Below are positions 38,809 through 50,180 of a DNA stretch of 64,000 nt, in pieces (the first letter of the stretch is position 1; every line of letters starts with the position of its first letter). The notes below the pieces were generated by a model. It made no database searches, had not been told where the DNA came from, and saw only the letters and a list, made by a program, of their open reading frames with translations. Both the position numbers and the translations under genes were made by a program. Origin of the DNA: Segatella hominis (GTDB lineage: Bacteria; Bacteroidota; Bacteroidia; Bacteroidales; Bacteroidaceae); contig NZ_CP137559.1 in assembly GCF_019249725.2 (NCBI RefSeq), positions 2,001,001-2,065,000 of the forward strand, in the 5' to 3' direction.

Positions 38809-40155
38809 TTAGATACCTGTATAATTACTTGGGGTAATCGCCATCAATTCTGCCTTCACGCTATCACTAACGTTTAATCCCTGGATAAACTCATGAATGG
38901 TTTCCTCTGTCATGTGCTTATTGGTACGTGTCAAAGCCTTCAGTGCTTCGTATGGATGTGGATAAGCCTCGCGACGCAAGATAGTCTGTATAGCCTCAGC
39001 CACTACTGCCCATGTATTGTTCAAATCTTCCTGCAACTTCTCCTCGTGCAAGATGAGCTTGCGCAAGCCCTTCAGGGTGCTCTGAATAGCAATCACACCA
39101 TGCCCCAAAGGAACACCGATGTTGCGAAGAACCGTACTGTCGGTCAAGTCACGCTGCAAACGGCTTACTGGCAACTTCAGAGCCAGGAACTGAAGAATGG
39201 CATTGGCAATACCCAAGTTACCCTCACTGTTCTCGAAGTCGATAGGGTTTACCTTATGGGGCATCGCACTGGAACCTACCTCACCTGCCTTGATCTTCTG
39301 CTTGAAGTACTCCATGGAGATATACATCCAGAAATCACGATCCAAATCGATGATGATGGTGTTGATACGACGAATGGCATCAAAGATGGCACCCAGATAG
39401 TCGTAATTGCTAATCTGAGTAGTATATTGTTCACGCTCTAAGCCTAACTTTTCGCTGACAAACTTGTTGCCGAATGCCTTCCAGTCGAACTGTGGATAAG
39501 CTACGTGGTGGGCATTGTAGTTGCCAGTAGCACCACCAAACTTGGCAGTGATCTTGCAGGCTTTCAAAGAATTGAGCTGTTCTGTGAGACGATAGACATA
39601 CACCATGATTTCCTTACCCAAACGAGTAGGAGAAGCTGGCTGTCCGTGAGTCTTTGCCAACATTGGAACATCCTTCCACTCATCAGCATAGGTCTGCAAC
39701 TGAGCAATGAGTTCCTCTACCTGAGGATAGTACACCTGTTCCAGAGACTCCTTGACAGAGAGAGGAACACTGGTATTGTTGATATCCTGAGATGTAAGAC
39801 CGAAATGGATAAATTCCTTATAAGCATCCAAGCCTCCGATCTTATCAAATTCTTCCTTAATAAAATACTCGACTGCCTTCACATCGTGATTGGTTATTTT
39901 TTCAATATCCTTCACACGTTGTGCCTCGTTCTCATCAAAATTACGATAGATGTCACGCAAACGATCAAAAAGAGCATGGTCAAATGATGCCAACTGCGGC
40001 AATGGCAGCTCACACAAAGTGATGAAATACTCTATTTCCACTCTTACACGATAACGAATCAGCGCAAACTCTGAATAATAATTAGCAAGCGCTTCTGTCT
40101 TTCCCCTATAACGGCCATCAATTGGTGATATGGCTGTCAACAAATCTAAATTCAT
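38809..40155 (-). CDS. purB: Adenylosuccinate lyase
   Basis: 448 aa. Cleaves SAICAR and adenylosuccinate in purine synthesis. The fumarase/lyase-superfamily signature GSSAMPHKVNPIDFENSEGN lies near residue 290, and TSQDINNT and AKTHGQPASPTRLGKE are family active-site segments. Length is typical of the E. coli-type PurB. Own promoter upstream; the pseudouridine synthase and asnS follow on the same strand after about 100 nt. Confidence 0.95.
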   Translation of the reverse strand: MNLDLLTAISPIDGRYRGKTEALANYYSEFALIRYRVRVEIEYFITLCELPLPQLASFDHALFDRLRDIYRNFDENEAQRVKDIEKITNHDVKAVEYFIKEEFDKIGGLDAYKEFIHFGLTSQDINNTSVPLSVKESLEQVYYPQVEELIAQLQTYADEWKDVPMLAKTHGQPASPTRLGKEIMVYVYRLTEQLNSLKACKITAKFGGATGNYNAHHVAYPQFDWKAFGNKFVSEKLGLEREQYTTQISNYDYLGAIFDAIRRINTIIIDLDRDFWMYISMEYFKQKIKAGEVGSSAMPHKVNPIDFENSEGNLGIANAILQFLALKLPVSRLQRDLTDSTVLRNIGVPLGHGVIAIQSTLKGLRKLILHEEKLQEDLNNTWAVVAEAIQTILRREAYPHPYEALKALTRTNKHMTEETIHEFIQGLNVSDSVKAELMAITPSNYTGI

Positions 40156-40188
40156 ATCTAATACGTATTAATATATCTGATTAGGCTG

Positions 40189-40196
40189 CAAAGGTA
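40189..40196 (-). promoter_or_regulatory. -7 box of purB
   Basis: Minus strand TACCTTTG followed by CAGCC, a full match to TAnnTTTG, 34 nt before the purB start. The -33 box is not clear. Confidence 0.7.
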
Positions 40197-40286
40197 GGAA
40201 AATTATCTGAAAAGACAGAAGAAATAATGATAAATTAGCTTAAAAAACAATAAAGGTTTCACAAGTAATCGTGAAACCTCTATTAG

Positions 40287-40361
40287 TGGGCGTTGACGGA
40301 TTCGAACCGCCGACCCTCTGCTTGTAAGGCAGATGCTCTAAACCAGCTGAGCTAAACGCCC
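40287..40361 (-). tRNA. tRNA-Val (anticodon UAC), copy 3 of 3 in transcription order
   Basis: Full cloverleaf on the minus strand: acceptor GGGCGTT / AACGCCC, D-stem GCTC/GAGC, anticodon stem-loop TCTGC-CTTACAA-GCAGA (anticodon TAC, Val GUA codon), T-arm with TTCGAAT, discriminator A. CCA is not encoded. Confidence 0.95.
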
Positions 40362-40411
40362 GAAAAATATTCCCTGCAACTCAAATGAACTACAGGGAAC
40401 CACCCCTATAG

Positions 40412-40486
40412 TGGGCGCTGACGGATTCGAACCGCCGACCCTCTGCTTGTAAGGCAGATGCTCTAAACCAGCTGAGCTAAGCGCCC
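40412..40486 (-). tRNA. tRNA-Val (anticodon UAC), copy 2 of 3
   Basis: Same cloverleaf as its neighbours except for a compensated acceptor pair: GGGCGCT / AGCGCCC instead of GGGCGTT / AACGCCC. Anticodon TAC, CCA not encoded. Confidence 0.95.
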
Positions 40487-40509
40487 TTACGTTACGTAAA
40501 GCTTAATAG

Positions 40510-40584
40510 TGGGCGTTGACGGATTCGAACCGCCGACCCTCTGCTTGTAAGGCAGATGCTCTAAACCAGCTGAGCTAAACGCCC
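40510..40584 (-). tRNA. tRNA-Val (anticodon UAC), copy 1 of 3
   Basis: First copy after the promoter; sequence identical in the tRNA body to the copy at 40287-40361. Anticodon TAC, discriminator A, CCA not encoded. Confidence 0.95.
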
Positions 40585-40604
40585 TTACGTTTCGTAAGCG
40601 GGTG

Positions 40605-40636
40605 CAAAGGTACGAACTTTATTTGATTCCACCAAA
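40605..40636 (-). promoter_or_regulatory. Promoter of the tRNA-Val cluster
   Basis: Minus strand TTTG (40636-40633), 20 nt, TACCTTTG (40612-40605): full consensus, 21 nt upstream of the first tRNA. Confidence 0.88.
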
Positions 40637-40760
40637 TTTTTTCGCAACTTTTTTCATTTTTTTCTTCAAAAAACTTCATTTTCCCATAAAAAGTAAAGCT
40701 TTTTACCCTTTTACCTTTTTACCCTTTTCCCGTTTCTCATTTCTCATTTCTCATTAAAAA

Positions 40761-40801
40761 AAAAGAGGATGTGTCATAAAAAGTATGACACACCCTCTTT
40801 T
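40761..40801. terminator. Terminator of the downstream OmpA-family gene
   Basis: 18-nt arms AAAAGAGGATGTGTCATA / TATGACACACCCTCTTTT with one mismatch and short loop, flanked by A-run and T-run, hence bidirectional. The 120 bp before it (40640-40760) hold only pyrimidine-rich sequence with TTTCTCA tandem units. Confidence 0.88.
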
Positions 40802-40822
40802 TTAATATATATCTAATATAGA

Positions 40823-41971
40823 TTACTCTGCAATCTGAACAGTAGCACGACGGTTGAATGAGATTGGAGAAAGCTCATCTACACCACCATTAGCCTGAGT
40901 TGTGATATTACTTCTCTCTACACCCATCTTAACGAGCTCTGAAGCAACTGCCTCTGCACGACCCTCAGAAAGCTTCTGGTTGATAGCAGGAGTACCTGTT
41001 GCGCTATCAGCATAACCGTTGACGAGCAACTTAGAACCATTCTCCTTAGCGTACTTAGCAAGAGCCTGTACGTTAACCAAATCCTGCTGAGAAGCAATGT
41101 TAGTCTTATTGATGTTGAAGAATACAGAAACTGGAGTATTAACAAACTCCTTAACAGATGCAGGAGTCTCTACTGGCTTCTGGTTAGCAAGTTTCTCCTT
41201 CAAACGTTCATTCTCTGCATTAGCATCGTTCAACTTAGCATTGAGTGCATCAAGCTCTGACTGATGGAGAGCATTGATAGCATCTACGTCTGGAGTCTTC
41301 TTCCAAGTTGACTTGCCAAGATTGAACTGCAAGCCTACCTCTGCATAGAGGTTGTTGTCATGAGAATCCCAACCGCGGCGTCCGCGCTCGACACCACCAT
41401 CAATATCGTGCTCGATACGGTTCCAACCAGCCTCAAGATATACATTGAGTTTCTCAGCTACCTTCCAAGAAGACTGAACACCTGCACAGAGGTCCATTGA
41501 ATACAAGTTGTGAGTCATTGTACGACCAATACCACCACCGACGAAAGGAATTACATTCCAAACACGGTTCTCATTGTAACCGTAAAGCAAATTGCTGACG
41601 TTGAACAAGACGTGCTCGTTCAAAAGCCAATACTTATTGAACTTGCCCTGCTCGCCTGTTGCCATATCATAAACCTGCTTACCCCAGATACCCTGCAACT
41701 TGGTACGCAAACCGATACCAGGAGTAAACCACTTACCGATAGCTACAGAAACACCAGGATTAGAACGGAACTTCTTGAAAGGACTTGTTGCGAAATTCTG
41801 ACCATGCTCCTCGTTTGAATACCAAGCATTCCAATTAATACCAGCCTGAACAAACCAATTGCTCCAGAAAGAGTTTGTAGAAACACTATACTTTTCTGTA
41901 GGAGTTGCATCCTGAGCAAATCCACTCAATGAAAGACCAGCAAATGCCAGTACAGCTATTAACTTTTTCAT
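40823..41971 (-). CDS. OmpA-family major outer-membrane protein (Pgm6/7-like)
   Basis: 382 aa from ATG 41971 (MKKLIAVLAFAGLSLSGFAQ signal peptide); the start at 41989 adds six residues before it. N-terminal beta-barrel (NWFVQAGINWNAWYSNEEHG ...), a predicted coiled coil (ALHQSELDALNAKLNDANAENERLKEKL), and a C-terminal OmpA domain (LLVNGYADSATGTPAINQKLSEGRAEAV) that binds peptidoglycan. The layout resembles the abundant OmpA-like proteins of Porphyromonas and Prevotella. More distant from the three switch-linked OmpA proteins, and constitutive by context. Confidence 0.9.
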   Translation of the reverse strand: MKKLIAVLAFAGLSLSGFAQDATPTEKYSVSTNSFWSNWFVQAGINWNAWYSNEEHGQNFATSPFKKFRSNPGVSVAIGKWFTPGIGLRTKLQGIWGKQVYDMATGEQGKFNKYWLLNEHVLFNVSNLLYGYNENRVWNVIPFVGGGIGRTMTHNLYSMDLCAGVQSSWKVAEKLNVYLEAGWNRIEHDIDGGVERGRRGWDSHDNNLYAEVGLQFNLGKSTWKKTPDVDAINALHQSELDALNAKLNDANAENERLKEKLANQKPVETPASVKEFVNTPVSVFFNINKTNIASQQDLVNVQALAKYAKENGSKLLVNGYADSATGTPAINQKLSEGRAEAVASELVKMGVERSNITTQANGGVDELSPISFNRRATVQIAE

Positions 41972-42036
41972 AACTTTAATATTTAACAATCAATATATAA
42001 TTCATTAAAACGAAATCACCTTTTATATTTTGGGGG

Positions 42037-42044
42037 CAAAATTA
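42037..42044 (-). promoter_or_regulatory. -7 box of the OmpA-family gene
   Basis: Minus strand TAATTTTG followed by CCCCC, full TAnnTTTG match, with a ~66-nt leader. No clear -33 box. Confidence 0.65.
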
Positions 42045-42133
42045 CTACTTATTTTTTTATTTTTCCCTTTTTTCATAAAAAAAATGCACTTTTTTTTAAA
42101 AAAAGTTGTCTTTTTTCCATTTTTACCCCCATT

Positions 42134-43975
42134 TTAACCTAAAAGATGCTCAATTTCCTGCTGTTTGAGAATACAAAGCACATTTTTACCATCGGGAGTA
42201 TAGTTGACGTTGCTACACGCAAACAGGTCATTGACAAGGGTTTCCATCTCTTCATTGCTCAATACCTGTCCTTGCGGAATGGCAGCATTCCGTGCCAACG
42301 TCAGAGCCAACGACTGATGTACCTCATCTAAGGCCTTCACCCCCTTCTCTTTGGCTGAGAAAACCATATCCTGTACCAGATGCAGAGGGTTGACGCCATC
42401 AAGTCCGGTAGGAATCGCATTGACGGCATAACTTCCTCCACCCAGATTATCCAGTTCAAATCCCATCTTACTCATCTCCGGCAAAAGCTTTTCCAAGATC
42501 ACTTCGTCGGAAACTGGGAATTGAAGTACCTCTGGGAAAAGGACTTTCTGGGAATGACTCGTCTGTTGCTGAATCTGCTCAAGATACCGTTCATAAAGCA
42601 CTCTCACATGTGCCCGATGCTGGTCTATGATCATCAGTCCCGACTTCACCGCAGTCATCACATACTTACCTTTATATTGATAATGTGCTGGTGACTTTTC
42701 GGCTAAAATACTTTGGGATGTATTGATTTCCGTTTCGCTTTCCGACTCGAAGATATCAGCTTCTCTTTCCATCGAATCCTGATTATTCAATCCTTCATAC
42801 AACTGTTCCCACTGTTCATCCACCGGCTTTACCGCAGTTGGTTTCCCGGATGATGGGGAGGACTTGAATGGATTGTAATGCGGATTTAAACTAATCTTCG
42901 GGGCAGAAGCAGAAGAAACCACATCCGGATTGTACACCGGAATATCCGGTTTATCTTCCGTATCAAAATCGATGGAAGGAACATCATTGAACATTCCAAT
43001 GGATTCCTTGACGGCTGCCATCAAGATCTGCCAGATAGCCTGTTCGTTTTCAAACTTGATTTCTGTCTTGGTAGGATGTATGTTGACATCGATGTCATTG
43101 GGATTAACATCAAAGTACAGGAAATAAGGCACTTGTTCGCCCTGTGGAACCAATCTGTCGTAGGCTGTCATCACCGCCTTATTGAAATAAGGATGCTTCA
43201 TATATCGTCCGTTCACGAAGAAGAACTGATGGGCACCTTTCTTGCGTGCAGCTTCTGGCTTTCCCACAAAACCGGAAATCTTACACATGGTCGTCTCTAC
43301 ATTGACCGGCAAAAGATCCTGATTGATGCGCTTTCCAAACACGTCGATGATGCGCTGCCTCAGATTACCTGCCTTCAGATTAAACAATTCTGTATTGTTG
43401 CTGTGAAGCGTAAAGGCTATCTGCGGATTGACCAGTACGATGCGTTCAAATGCTGTCAGGATATTATTTAATTCCGTAGAATTGGATTTCAAGAATTTGC
43501 GGCGTGCAGGAACATTATAGAAAAGATTGTTCACTGAGAAAACACTTCCCACTGAAGAAGAACAAGCTTCCTGTCCCTCGAAGCGCGAACCAGAGATAGA
43601 CAATTGAGTACCGACTTCCTCTCCTTCCTGACGAGATTTCAGAACGACCTGAGCTACAGCTGCGATAGAGGCCAAAGCCTCACCACGGAATCCATTGGTA
43701 TGCAGATTGAACAAGTCTTCTGCCTGGCGAATCTTGGAAGTGGCATGGCGCTCAAAGGCCAGTCGGGCATCCGTTTCTGACATACCCTTTCCATCATCGA
43801 TCACCTGAATACTGGTTCGACCGGCATCCACAACGGCTACATCAATATTTTTAGCACCCGCATCAACAGAGTTTTCTACCAACTCTTTGATCACTGAAGC
43901 CGGGCGCTGAATGACTTCTCCCGCTGCTATTTGATTGGCGACAGAATCGGGCAATAATTGAATGATATCGCTCAT
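42134..43975 (-). CDS. mutL: DNA mismatch repair protein MutL (degenerate endonuclease motifs)
   Basis: 613 aa. The GHKL ATPase half is intact: [43 protein letters not shown]. It couples MutS mismatch recognition to downstream repair. The C-terminal domain lacks the usual nicking motifs: the metal site DQHA-x2-E-x4-E reads [12 protein letters not shown], the ACHxAIRA region reads [11 protein letters not shown], and CPHGRP reads YTPDGKN. So endonuclease activity is doubtful, although methyl-directed nicking enzymes are not seen here either. Probably co-transcribed with the upstream OstA-like gene. Confidence 0.93.
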   Translation of the reverse strand: MSDIIQLLPDSVANQIAAGEVIQRPASVIKELVENSVDAGAKNIDVAVVDAGRTSIQVIDDGKGMSETDARLAFERHATSKIRQAEDLFNLHTNGFRGEALASIAAVAQVVLKSRQEGEEVGTQLSISGSRFEGQEACSSSVGSVFSVNNLFYNVPARRKFLKSNSTELNNILTAFERIVLVNPQIAFTLHSNNTELFNLKAGNLRQRIIDVFGKRINQDLLPVNVETTMCKISGFVGKPEAARKKGAHQFFFVNGRYMKHPYFNKAVMTAYDRLVPQGEQVPYFLYFDVNPNDIDVNIHPTKTEIKFENEQAIWQILMAAVKESIGMFNDVPSIDFDTEDKPDIPVYNPDVVSSASAPKISLNPHYNPFKSSPSSGKPTAVKPVDEQWEQLYEGLNNQDSMEREADIFESESETEINTSQSILAEKSPAHYQYKGKYVMTAVKSGLMIIDQHRAHVRVLYERYLEQIQQQTSHSQKVLFPEVLQFPVSDEVILEKLLPEMSKMGFELDNLGGGSYAVNAIPTGLDGVNPLHLVQDMVFSAKEKGVKALDEVHQSLALTLARNAAIPQGQVLSNEEMETLVNDLFACSNVNYTPDGKNVLCILKQQEIEHLLG

Positions 43976-44001
43976 CTTTTATAATATTACATTTTTCTAA
44001 A

Positions 44002-45693
44002 TCATCGAGATGACTCAGTCTTCACGGGCATCTCGCTCTTTTTACTGGAAAGAACCTGCAAAGGCGCAGCATGGCGCTTGATTACCTTCAACTGCTGGTC
44101 TTGCTTCTTGCCTCTCCATACGAAAATATCATTTTTATCCTTGGGGCGGATATCGTCAAACCAAGCAAAATTAGGGAGTTTCAACTTGGCTGGCGGCACC
44201 TGGGTAATCGGATAGAATGTGCCTACAGACTTATTTGACCATATTTTCTGCAACTGACGTTCTGGAGACAAGTACATTCTCATCGTATCGGTCTCCATAT
44301 AATTCATGCCAACCAGTGAGCTATCCTTATCATTGGTAAGAAAATAGATGGTCTGGACATTACCGATAGACTCGCCCATCCGTGCCTGTCCGTTTTCAAA
44401 GTAAGCCTTCATCTCCTTGGAAGTTACCTGATTGAAATGCACGCTATCTGGCATCACATCCACAGAGAGTGCCTGTCCGATGACATGAGCCATGCGCACC
44501 GTAGAGTCATTCATGTAAACCTTGATTTCTTCTCCAAGGAGTTGACGATTCAGATTCCATACAATCGGGTCCTTATACATGGTCATGCATGAATCCTGGG
44601 AATTGAATACCATGGAATCGCAAACTGCCTGGACATCCTGTCGGTAAGCTCGCACCTTGCTGTAGGCATGCACCTTGCGATAAACAGAATCGGTATTGAT
44701 ATGGAAGGTATAAATCTTCATGGTATCTGAATGCACCCACAAAGTATCCTTCTGTGAATAATCAATGGCTACCGGATTACGGGTGGCAAAACCATATCCT
44801 GTCTTTTCATTATAACGCAAATAGTTGCAGTGAAGGGTATTGCGGTTTCTCTTATCATTGTAAATCACATTACCGAAGCCCTGACTGTTTCCGTCTTTCA
44901 CATAGTAAAGACTATCACCCGTAATGGTCTTGTCCTTATCCACTAAAGTGGAGCGGCCATACAACCGGGCACGATCTGTCTTGGTATTATAATAGCCATC
45001 CTTGGTATTAACCACACTGGAGCCGGAGACAATTCTGGAAGGACCTACCATGTGGGCTGTTGATTTCCTTACATCATAATATAAGGTATCGGTAGTCACC
45101 AGGTCCTTTCCGCTACGGAGTTTCACATTGAAGACAAACTTAGCCTCTCGGGTCTTTGTATGATATTCACCCCAATCTGATACAAGGCGGTCCCTACCGT
45201 CAATCAGCGTTCCACCTTCAAAGAAGTTGGCCATTTCATACAAACGGTCATAATCCAAGCTATCGGTACGCAGGACTTGTCTGCGATGGTGCAAAACCAC
45301 ATTTTTGCGGGCTCTCATCATCTGCATCAAACCGTCATATTCTGCCCTGTCACAAACCAAGGACAAAGTATCACCCTGACGGAAATGCACATGACCGAAC
45401 GCTTTCACCGAATTGGTGTTTTGGTAAAAATAGGCACTGTCGCAAGTAAGATGCGCCCCCTGATGAAGGAACGAGACCTTACCTTTGACAATCTGCGCAT
45501 CAGGATTACTACCAAACATATCATACTTCAGTACATCCGCATGAAGAAGGTAAACACGGTCGCCTTGTGGGCGCTTCGCCTTTTTCTTGGGACTCTGCAT
45601 GGCTTGCACCAAACAAAATCCAAATAGGCATAGAATCAGCAGGAGCTTGATTCTATGCCTGTTATTATTATTGAGAAAATTCTTACTCATCAT
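44002..45693 (-). CDS. OstA/LptA-like organic solvent tolerance protein
   Basis: 563 aa. N-terminal signal peptide or anchor (IKLLLILCLFGFCLVQA), then an OstA-like beta-jellyroll region: VYLLHADVLKYDMFGSNPDAQIVKGKVSFLHQGAHLTCDSAYF, with repeated 'GHVHFRQGDTLSL'-type strands. The family forms the periplasmic part of the lipopolysaccharide transport path or a related bridge. Starts within the surA-like gene stop (4-nt overlap), so translation is coupled. A second ATG at 45690 is possible. Confidence 0.8.
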   Translation of the reverse strand: MMSKNFLNNNNRHRIKLLLILCLFGFCLVQAMQSPKKKAKRPQGDRVYLLHADVLKYDMFGSNPDAQIVKGKVSFLHQGAHLTCDSAYFYQNTNSVKAFGHVHFRQGDTLSLVCDRAEYDGLMQMMRARKNVVLHHRRQVLRTDSLDYDRLYEMANFFEGGTLIDGRDRLVSDWGEYHTKTREAKFVFNVKLRSGKDLVTTDTLYYDVRKSTAHMVGPSRIVSGSSVVNTKDGYYNTKTDRARLYGRSTLVDKDKTITGDSLYYVKDGNSQGFGNVIYNDKRNRNTLHCNYLRYNEKTGYGFATRNPVAIDYSQKDTLWVHSDTMKIYTFHINTDSVYRKVHAYSKVRAYRQDVQAVCDSMVFNSQDSCMTMYKDPIVWNLNRQLLGEEIKVYMNDSTVRMAHVIGQALSVDVMPDSVHFNQVTSKEMKAYFENGQARMGESIGNVQTIYFLTNDKDSSLVGMNYMETDTMRMYLSPERQLQKIWSNKSVGTFYPITQVPPAKLKLPNFAWFDDIRPKDKNDIFVWRGKKQDQQLKVIKRHAAPLQVLSSKKSEMPVKTESSR

Positions 45694-47141
45694 TTAACCC
45701 AACCTTGATATTCAAATTTACAATTTTTGTAGCGATCGTTCATGCGCACATAAGTACGCTTTATCTTATCAACCACCCAATCATGCAAAGTCTTCTCACG
45801 TTCTTTAGCCAAGACGACATCCTTCATCACCTGGAAATCCTCTGTAATGGTAGCACGATGTCCTTCCACTTTATTGAGAAGTTTCACGATAGCACAAGTT
45901 GTCTTACCTCTGGAATTAATCATGGTGAAAGGTGCGGAGATTTCTCCTACCTTCATCGTATCAATGGCACGAGCCACCTCTGTAGGAAGATCTTTCAACT
46001 GGAATCGGGATGTACGGGTTCCTCCCTGAGTTGTATTGGCCATCAAACCCTTGTTGGAACGGGTATCCTTATCATCAGAAATGACTGTAGCTGCATCCTC
46101 GAATGTAAACTTCTTGTTTCTGATGTCGGTAGCAATTGAATCTAATCTTGACAAAGACTTGTCAATGGCCTCCTGAGATACGTTTGGCTTCAGAAGGATG
46201 TGGCGAACCTTGATTTTATCACCTCGTTTATCAATCAACTGGATGATATGATAACCGAACTCAGACTCTACGATTTTGGAAATTTTCTTAGGGTCAGTCA
46301 AGTTGAACGCTACATTGGCAAATGCAGGATCCAACATACCACGACCTACATAATCCATTTCACCACCCATGCGTGCAGAGCCTGGATCTTCAGAATAAAG
46401 ACGTGCTAAAGTGGCAAAAGAAGTTTCACCCTTATTGACACGATCTGTAAATTCACGCAGTTCGTTCTTGACACGAGTGATTTCCTCCATGGAAATCTTA
46501 GGCTGGTTGGTCAAGATTTCCACCTCCACTTCTGTTGGCACAAAAGGTATGCTGTCGGCAGGAAGATTCTTGAAATACTGTCTAACCTGTGCAGGAGAAA
46601 CCTTGATATCCTTGACCAATTCTTCCTTCATCTTTTGAATCAGCTGGCGATTCTTGAAATCATCATGCATGGATTGGCGCATCTGTGAAATACTCTGCTT
46701 TCTATATTCCTCCAATTTTTCACGAGAACCCGCCAGCGAAACCCAGTAATTGATTTGCTCATCAATACCATTCATAACCTCCGACTCCGATACTTCAATA
46801 CTATCGATTGCCGCCTGGTGCAAGAACAGTTTCTGAAGGGCTATCTGCTCTGGGATAGAACAATCAGGATCACCAGCATACTTGATTCCTTCTGCCTCAC
46901 TTTGCAAACGGGTAGCCTCAACCTCAGACTTCAATATAGGTTCGTCACCTACTACCCATATCACCTCATCCACAACACTTGCTTCATTGATCACCTGACT
47001 ATCAGCAAGAGTTGCATCCACTTGAGAAGAGTCAGCATCCTGTGCAGCAAAACCACGCAAAGCTTTGTTGGCATTAGCAGAAATACCAACCAAGAACAAC
47101 AAAGCAACAAATGCCAGCCCTATTTTATTTTCAAGATTCAT
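45690..47141 (-). CDS. SurA-like periplasmic peptidyl-prolyl isomerase
   Basis: 483 aa with an N-terminal signal segment (IGLAFVALLFLVGISANA). A SurA N-terminal chaperone region (VVDEVIWVVGDEPILKSEVE...) is followed by two parvulin-type regions: YSEDPGSARMGGEMDYVGRG ... FGYHIIQLIDKRGDKIKVRHIL, and a more divergent one with ISDDKDTRSNKGLM. The family helps fold outer-membrane proteins. Between a second isomerase and the OstA-like gene, all on one strand, in keeping with outer-membrane biogenesis. Confidence 0.88.
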   Translation of the reverse strand: MNLENKIGLAFVALLFLVGISANANKALRGFAAQDADSSQVDATLADSQVINEASVVDEVIWVVGDEPILKSEVEATRLQSEAEGIKYAGDPDCSIPEQIALQKLFLHQAAIDSIEVSESEVMNGIDEQINYWVSLAGSREKLEEYRKQSISQMRQSMHDDFKNRQLIQKMKEELVKDIKVSPAQVRQYFKNLPADSIPFVPTEVEVEILTNQPKISMEEITRVKNELREFTDRVNKGETSFATLARLYSEDPGSARMGGEMDYVGRGMLDPAFANVAFNLTDPKKISKIVESEFGYHIIQLIDKRGDKIKVRHILLKPNVSQEAIDKSLSRLDSIATDIRNKKFTFEDAATVISDDKDTRSNKGLMANTTQGGTRTSRFQLKDLPTEVARAIDTMKVGEISAPFTMINSRGKTTCAIVKLLNKVEGHRATITEDFQVMKDVVLAKEREKTLHDWVVDKIKRTYVRMNDRYKNCKFEYQGWVK

Positions 47142-47153
47142 GAATTTTCTTTT

Positions 47154-48581
47154 TTAATGTTTATTGACTGTATCCAGGACCTTCTCGTCCACAAATACAG
47201 GATATTTTTTTCTTAATGTTGCCACCCAATCTTTCTCCAACTGGTCCTGATAGTCGGCAACAACCAAAGCCTTCACATCGGTATAATCCTCTGGGGCCTT
47301 TTTCAGAACTTTTCCAAAAGTGGCATCAAAAGGATAATCCTTGACAGCCTGCACCGTAGTATCCTTATGGAAAACCATCTTATCTACCAATGCATGATCA
47401 CCTTTCTTAAATATACCCTTTTCAACACGGATACGAATCACGGAATCCTTATTGAAAGTATTACGCAGGATTTCAGCCCATTCAGCAAAAGGTTTACCCT
47501 TTACACTCTTTTTAACCGCCTTGATATCGGCTTCATTCTTCACATGATAGGCGATACCCTTAAAGCGAGGCTGTTCCCACTTATATTTTTTCTTATTCTT
47601 GGCAAAATAAGAGGCTAATCCCTTTTCATCTTTTGCCGCTTTATCCCATACAAGACGATTACTGATCTCATACAACAAGAGACCATCATGATATTCCTGT
47701 ATCAGATATTTCAAGTCTGAATCCTTAGCAGACAACTCTTCAGCCTTCTTCTCCAGCAAAGTTTCCTTGGCAGAAGAAGATTGCTCGTCTTTAACTAAAG
47801 AATCCAATTTCTCATCAATAATTCTTTCTCTGATTCCCCTTGCATCAATAAAACGATAAATATCATTCTTCAAGGAGTCATAAGGGAAGAAATTCTGCTT
47901 ACCATTCAATTTAATGATATGGTAGCCAAACTCAGACAATACAGGAGCATGCAACTTACCCACCTTCATGGAATAAGCAGCATCCTCAAAAGCCTTGACA
48001 GTCTGACCTCTGGTAATCCAAGGCAACTCACCACCCTTCTGGGCTGTTCCCTTGTCATCAGAATATTTCCTTGCCATCTCTGCAAAATCAGCACCACGGC
48101 TCAAGACCTTATAAATAGAATCAGCCTTTGCCTTGGCAGCATTCTGCTCTGCAGGAGTAGCTTTCTGGTTAAGTAAAATCAAGATGTGAGCAGGCTTAAC
48201 CATACCACCTGCTCCATCTATACGCTCTTGAGTTTCTTTATAAATCTTACGCGCTTCTTTCTCCACATCATCCGATGTGATAAAAGATGGTCTCACCTGT
48301 TGATCTCTATAAGTTTCGAATTCCTTCTTAAAAGAAGACAAGGTATCAACCTTTGCATCCAATGCCGCCAAAACCTTCAATTTGTAGTTGACAAACAAAT
48401 CAACATACTCCTTTACGGTTTTCTTATCAATGACACCATTAGAGTTGTTCTTATTATAAGAGTACTCAAATTCAGAACGAGTAACAGGCTTACCATTAAT
48501 CGTCATAACTGTAGGATCATTTTGAGCAAAAGCTATGCTCCCCGAGAGAAGCATAGCAGAAATCAGCGCATAAAATTTCAT
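47154..48581 (-). CDS. Parvulin-type peptidyl-prolyl isomerase (PrsA/PpiD-like)
   Basis: 475 aa. Signal peptide MKFYALISAMLLSGSIAFAQ. SurA/PrsA-like N-terminal helices (VMTINGKPVTRSEFEYSYNK) and one rotamase domain (VKPAHILILLNQKA ... YSDDKGTAQKGGELPWITRG ... FGYHIIKLNGKQNF). The C-terminal half is a long helical tail of unknown role. Secreted to the periplasm, where it should assist protein folding next to the SurA-like protein encoded 12 nt downstream. Starts 10 nt after guaB. Confidence 0.88.
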   Translation of the reverse strand: MKFYALISAMLLSGSIAFAQNDPTVMTINGKPVTRSEFEYSYNKNNSNGVIDKKTVKEYVDLFVNYKLKVLAALDAKVDTLSSFKKEFETYRDQQVRPSFITSDDVEKEARKIYKETQERIDGAGGMVKPAHILILLNQKATPAEQNAAKAKADSIYKVLSRGADFAEMARKYSDDKGTAQKGGELPWITRGQTVKAFEDAAYSMKVGKLHAPVLSEFGYHIIKLNGKQNFFPYDSLKNDIYRFIDARGIRERIIDEKLDSLVKDEQSSSAKETLLEKKAEELSAKDSDLKYLIQEYHDGLLLYEISNRLVWDKAAKDEKGLASYFAKNKKKYKWEQPRFKGIAYHVKNEADIKAVKKSVKGKPFAEWAEILRNTFNKDSVIRIRVEKGIFKKGDHALVDKMVFHKDTTVQAVKDYPFDATFGKVLKKAPEDYTDVKALVVADYQDQLEKDWVATLRKKYPVFVDEKVLDTVNKH

Positions 48582-48591
48582 ATCAAATTAA

Positions 48592-50124
<1,533 letters not shown>

Positions 50125-50180
50125 TCAGATAAGACGCACTTTTTACGATTTTCTTACCTTATTAAAGCTATTTAACGTGA

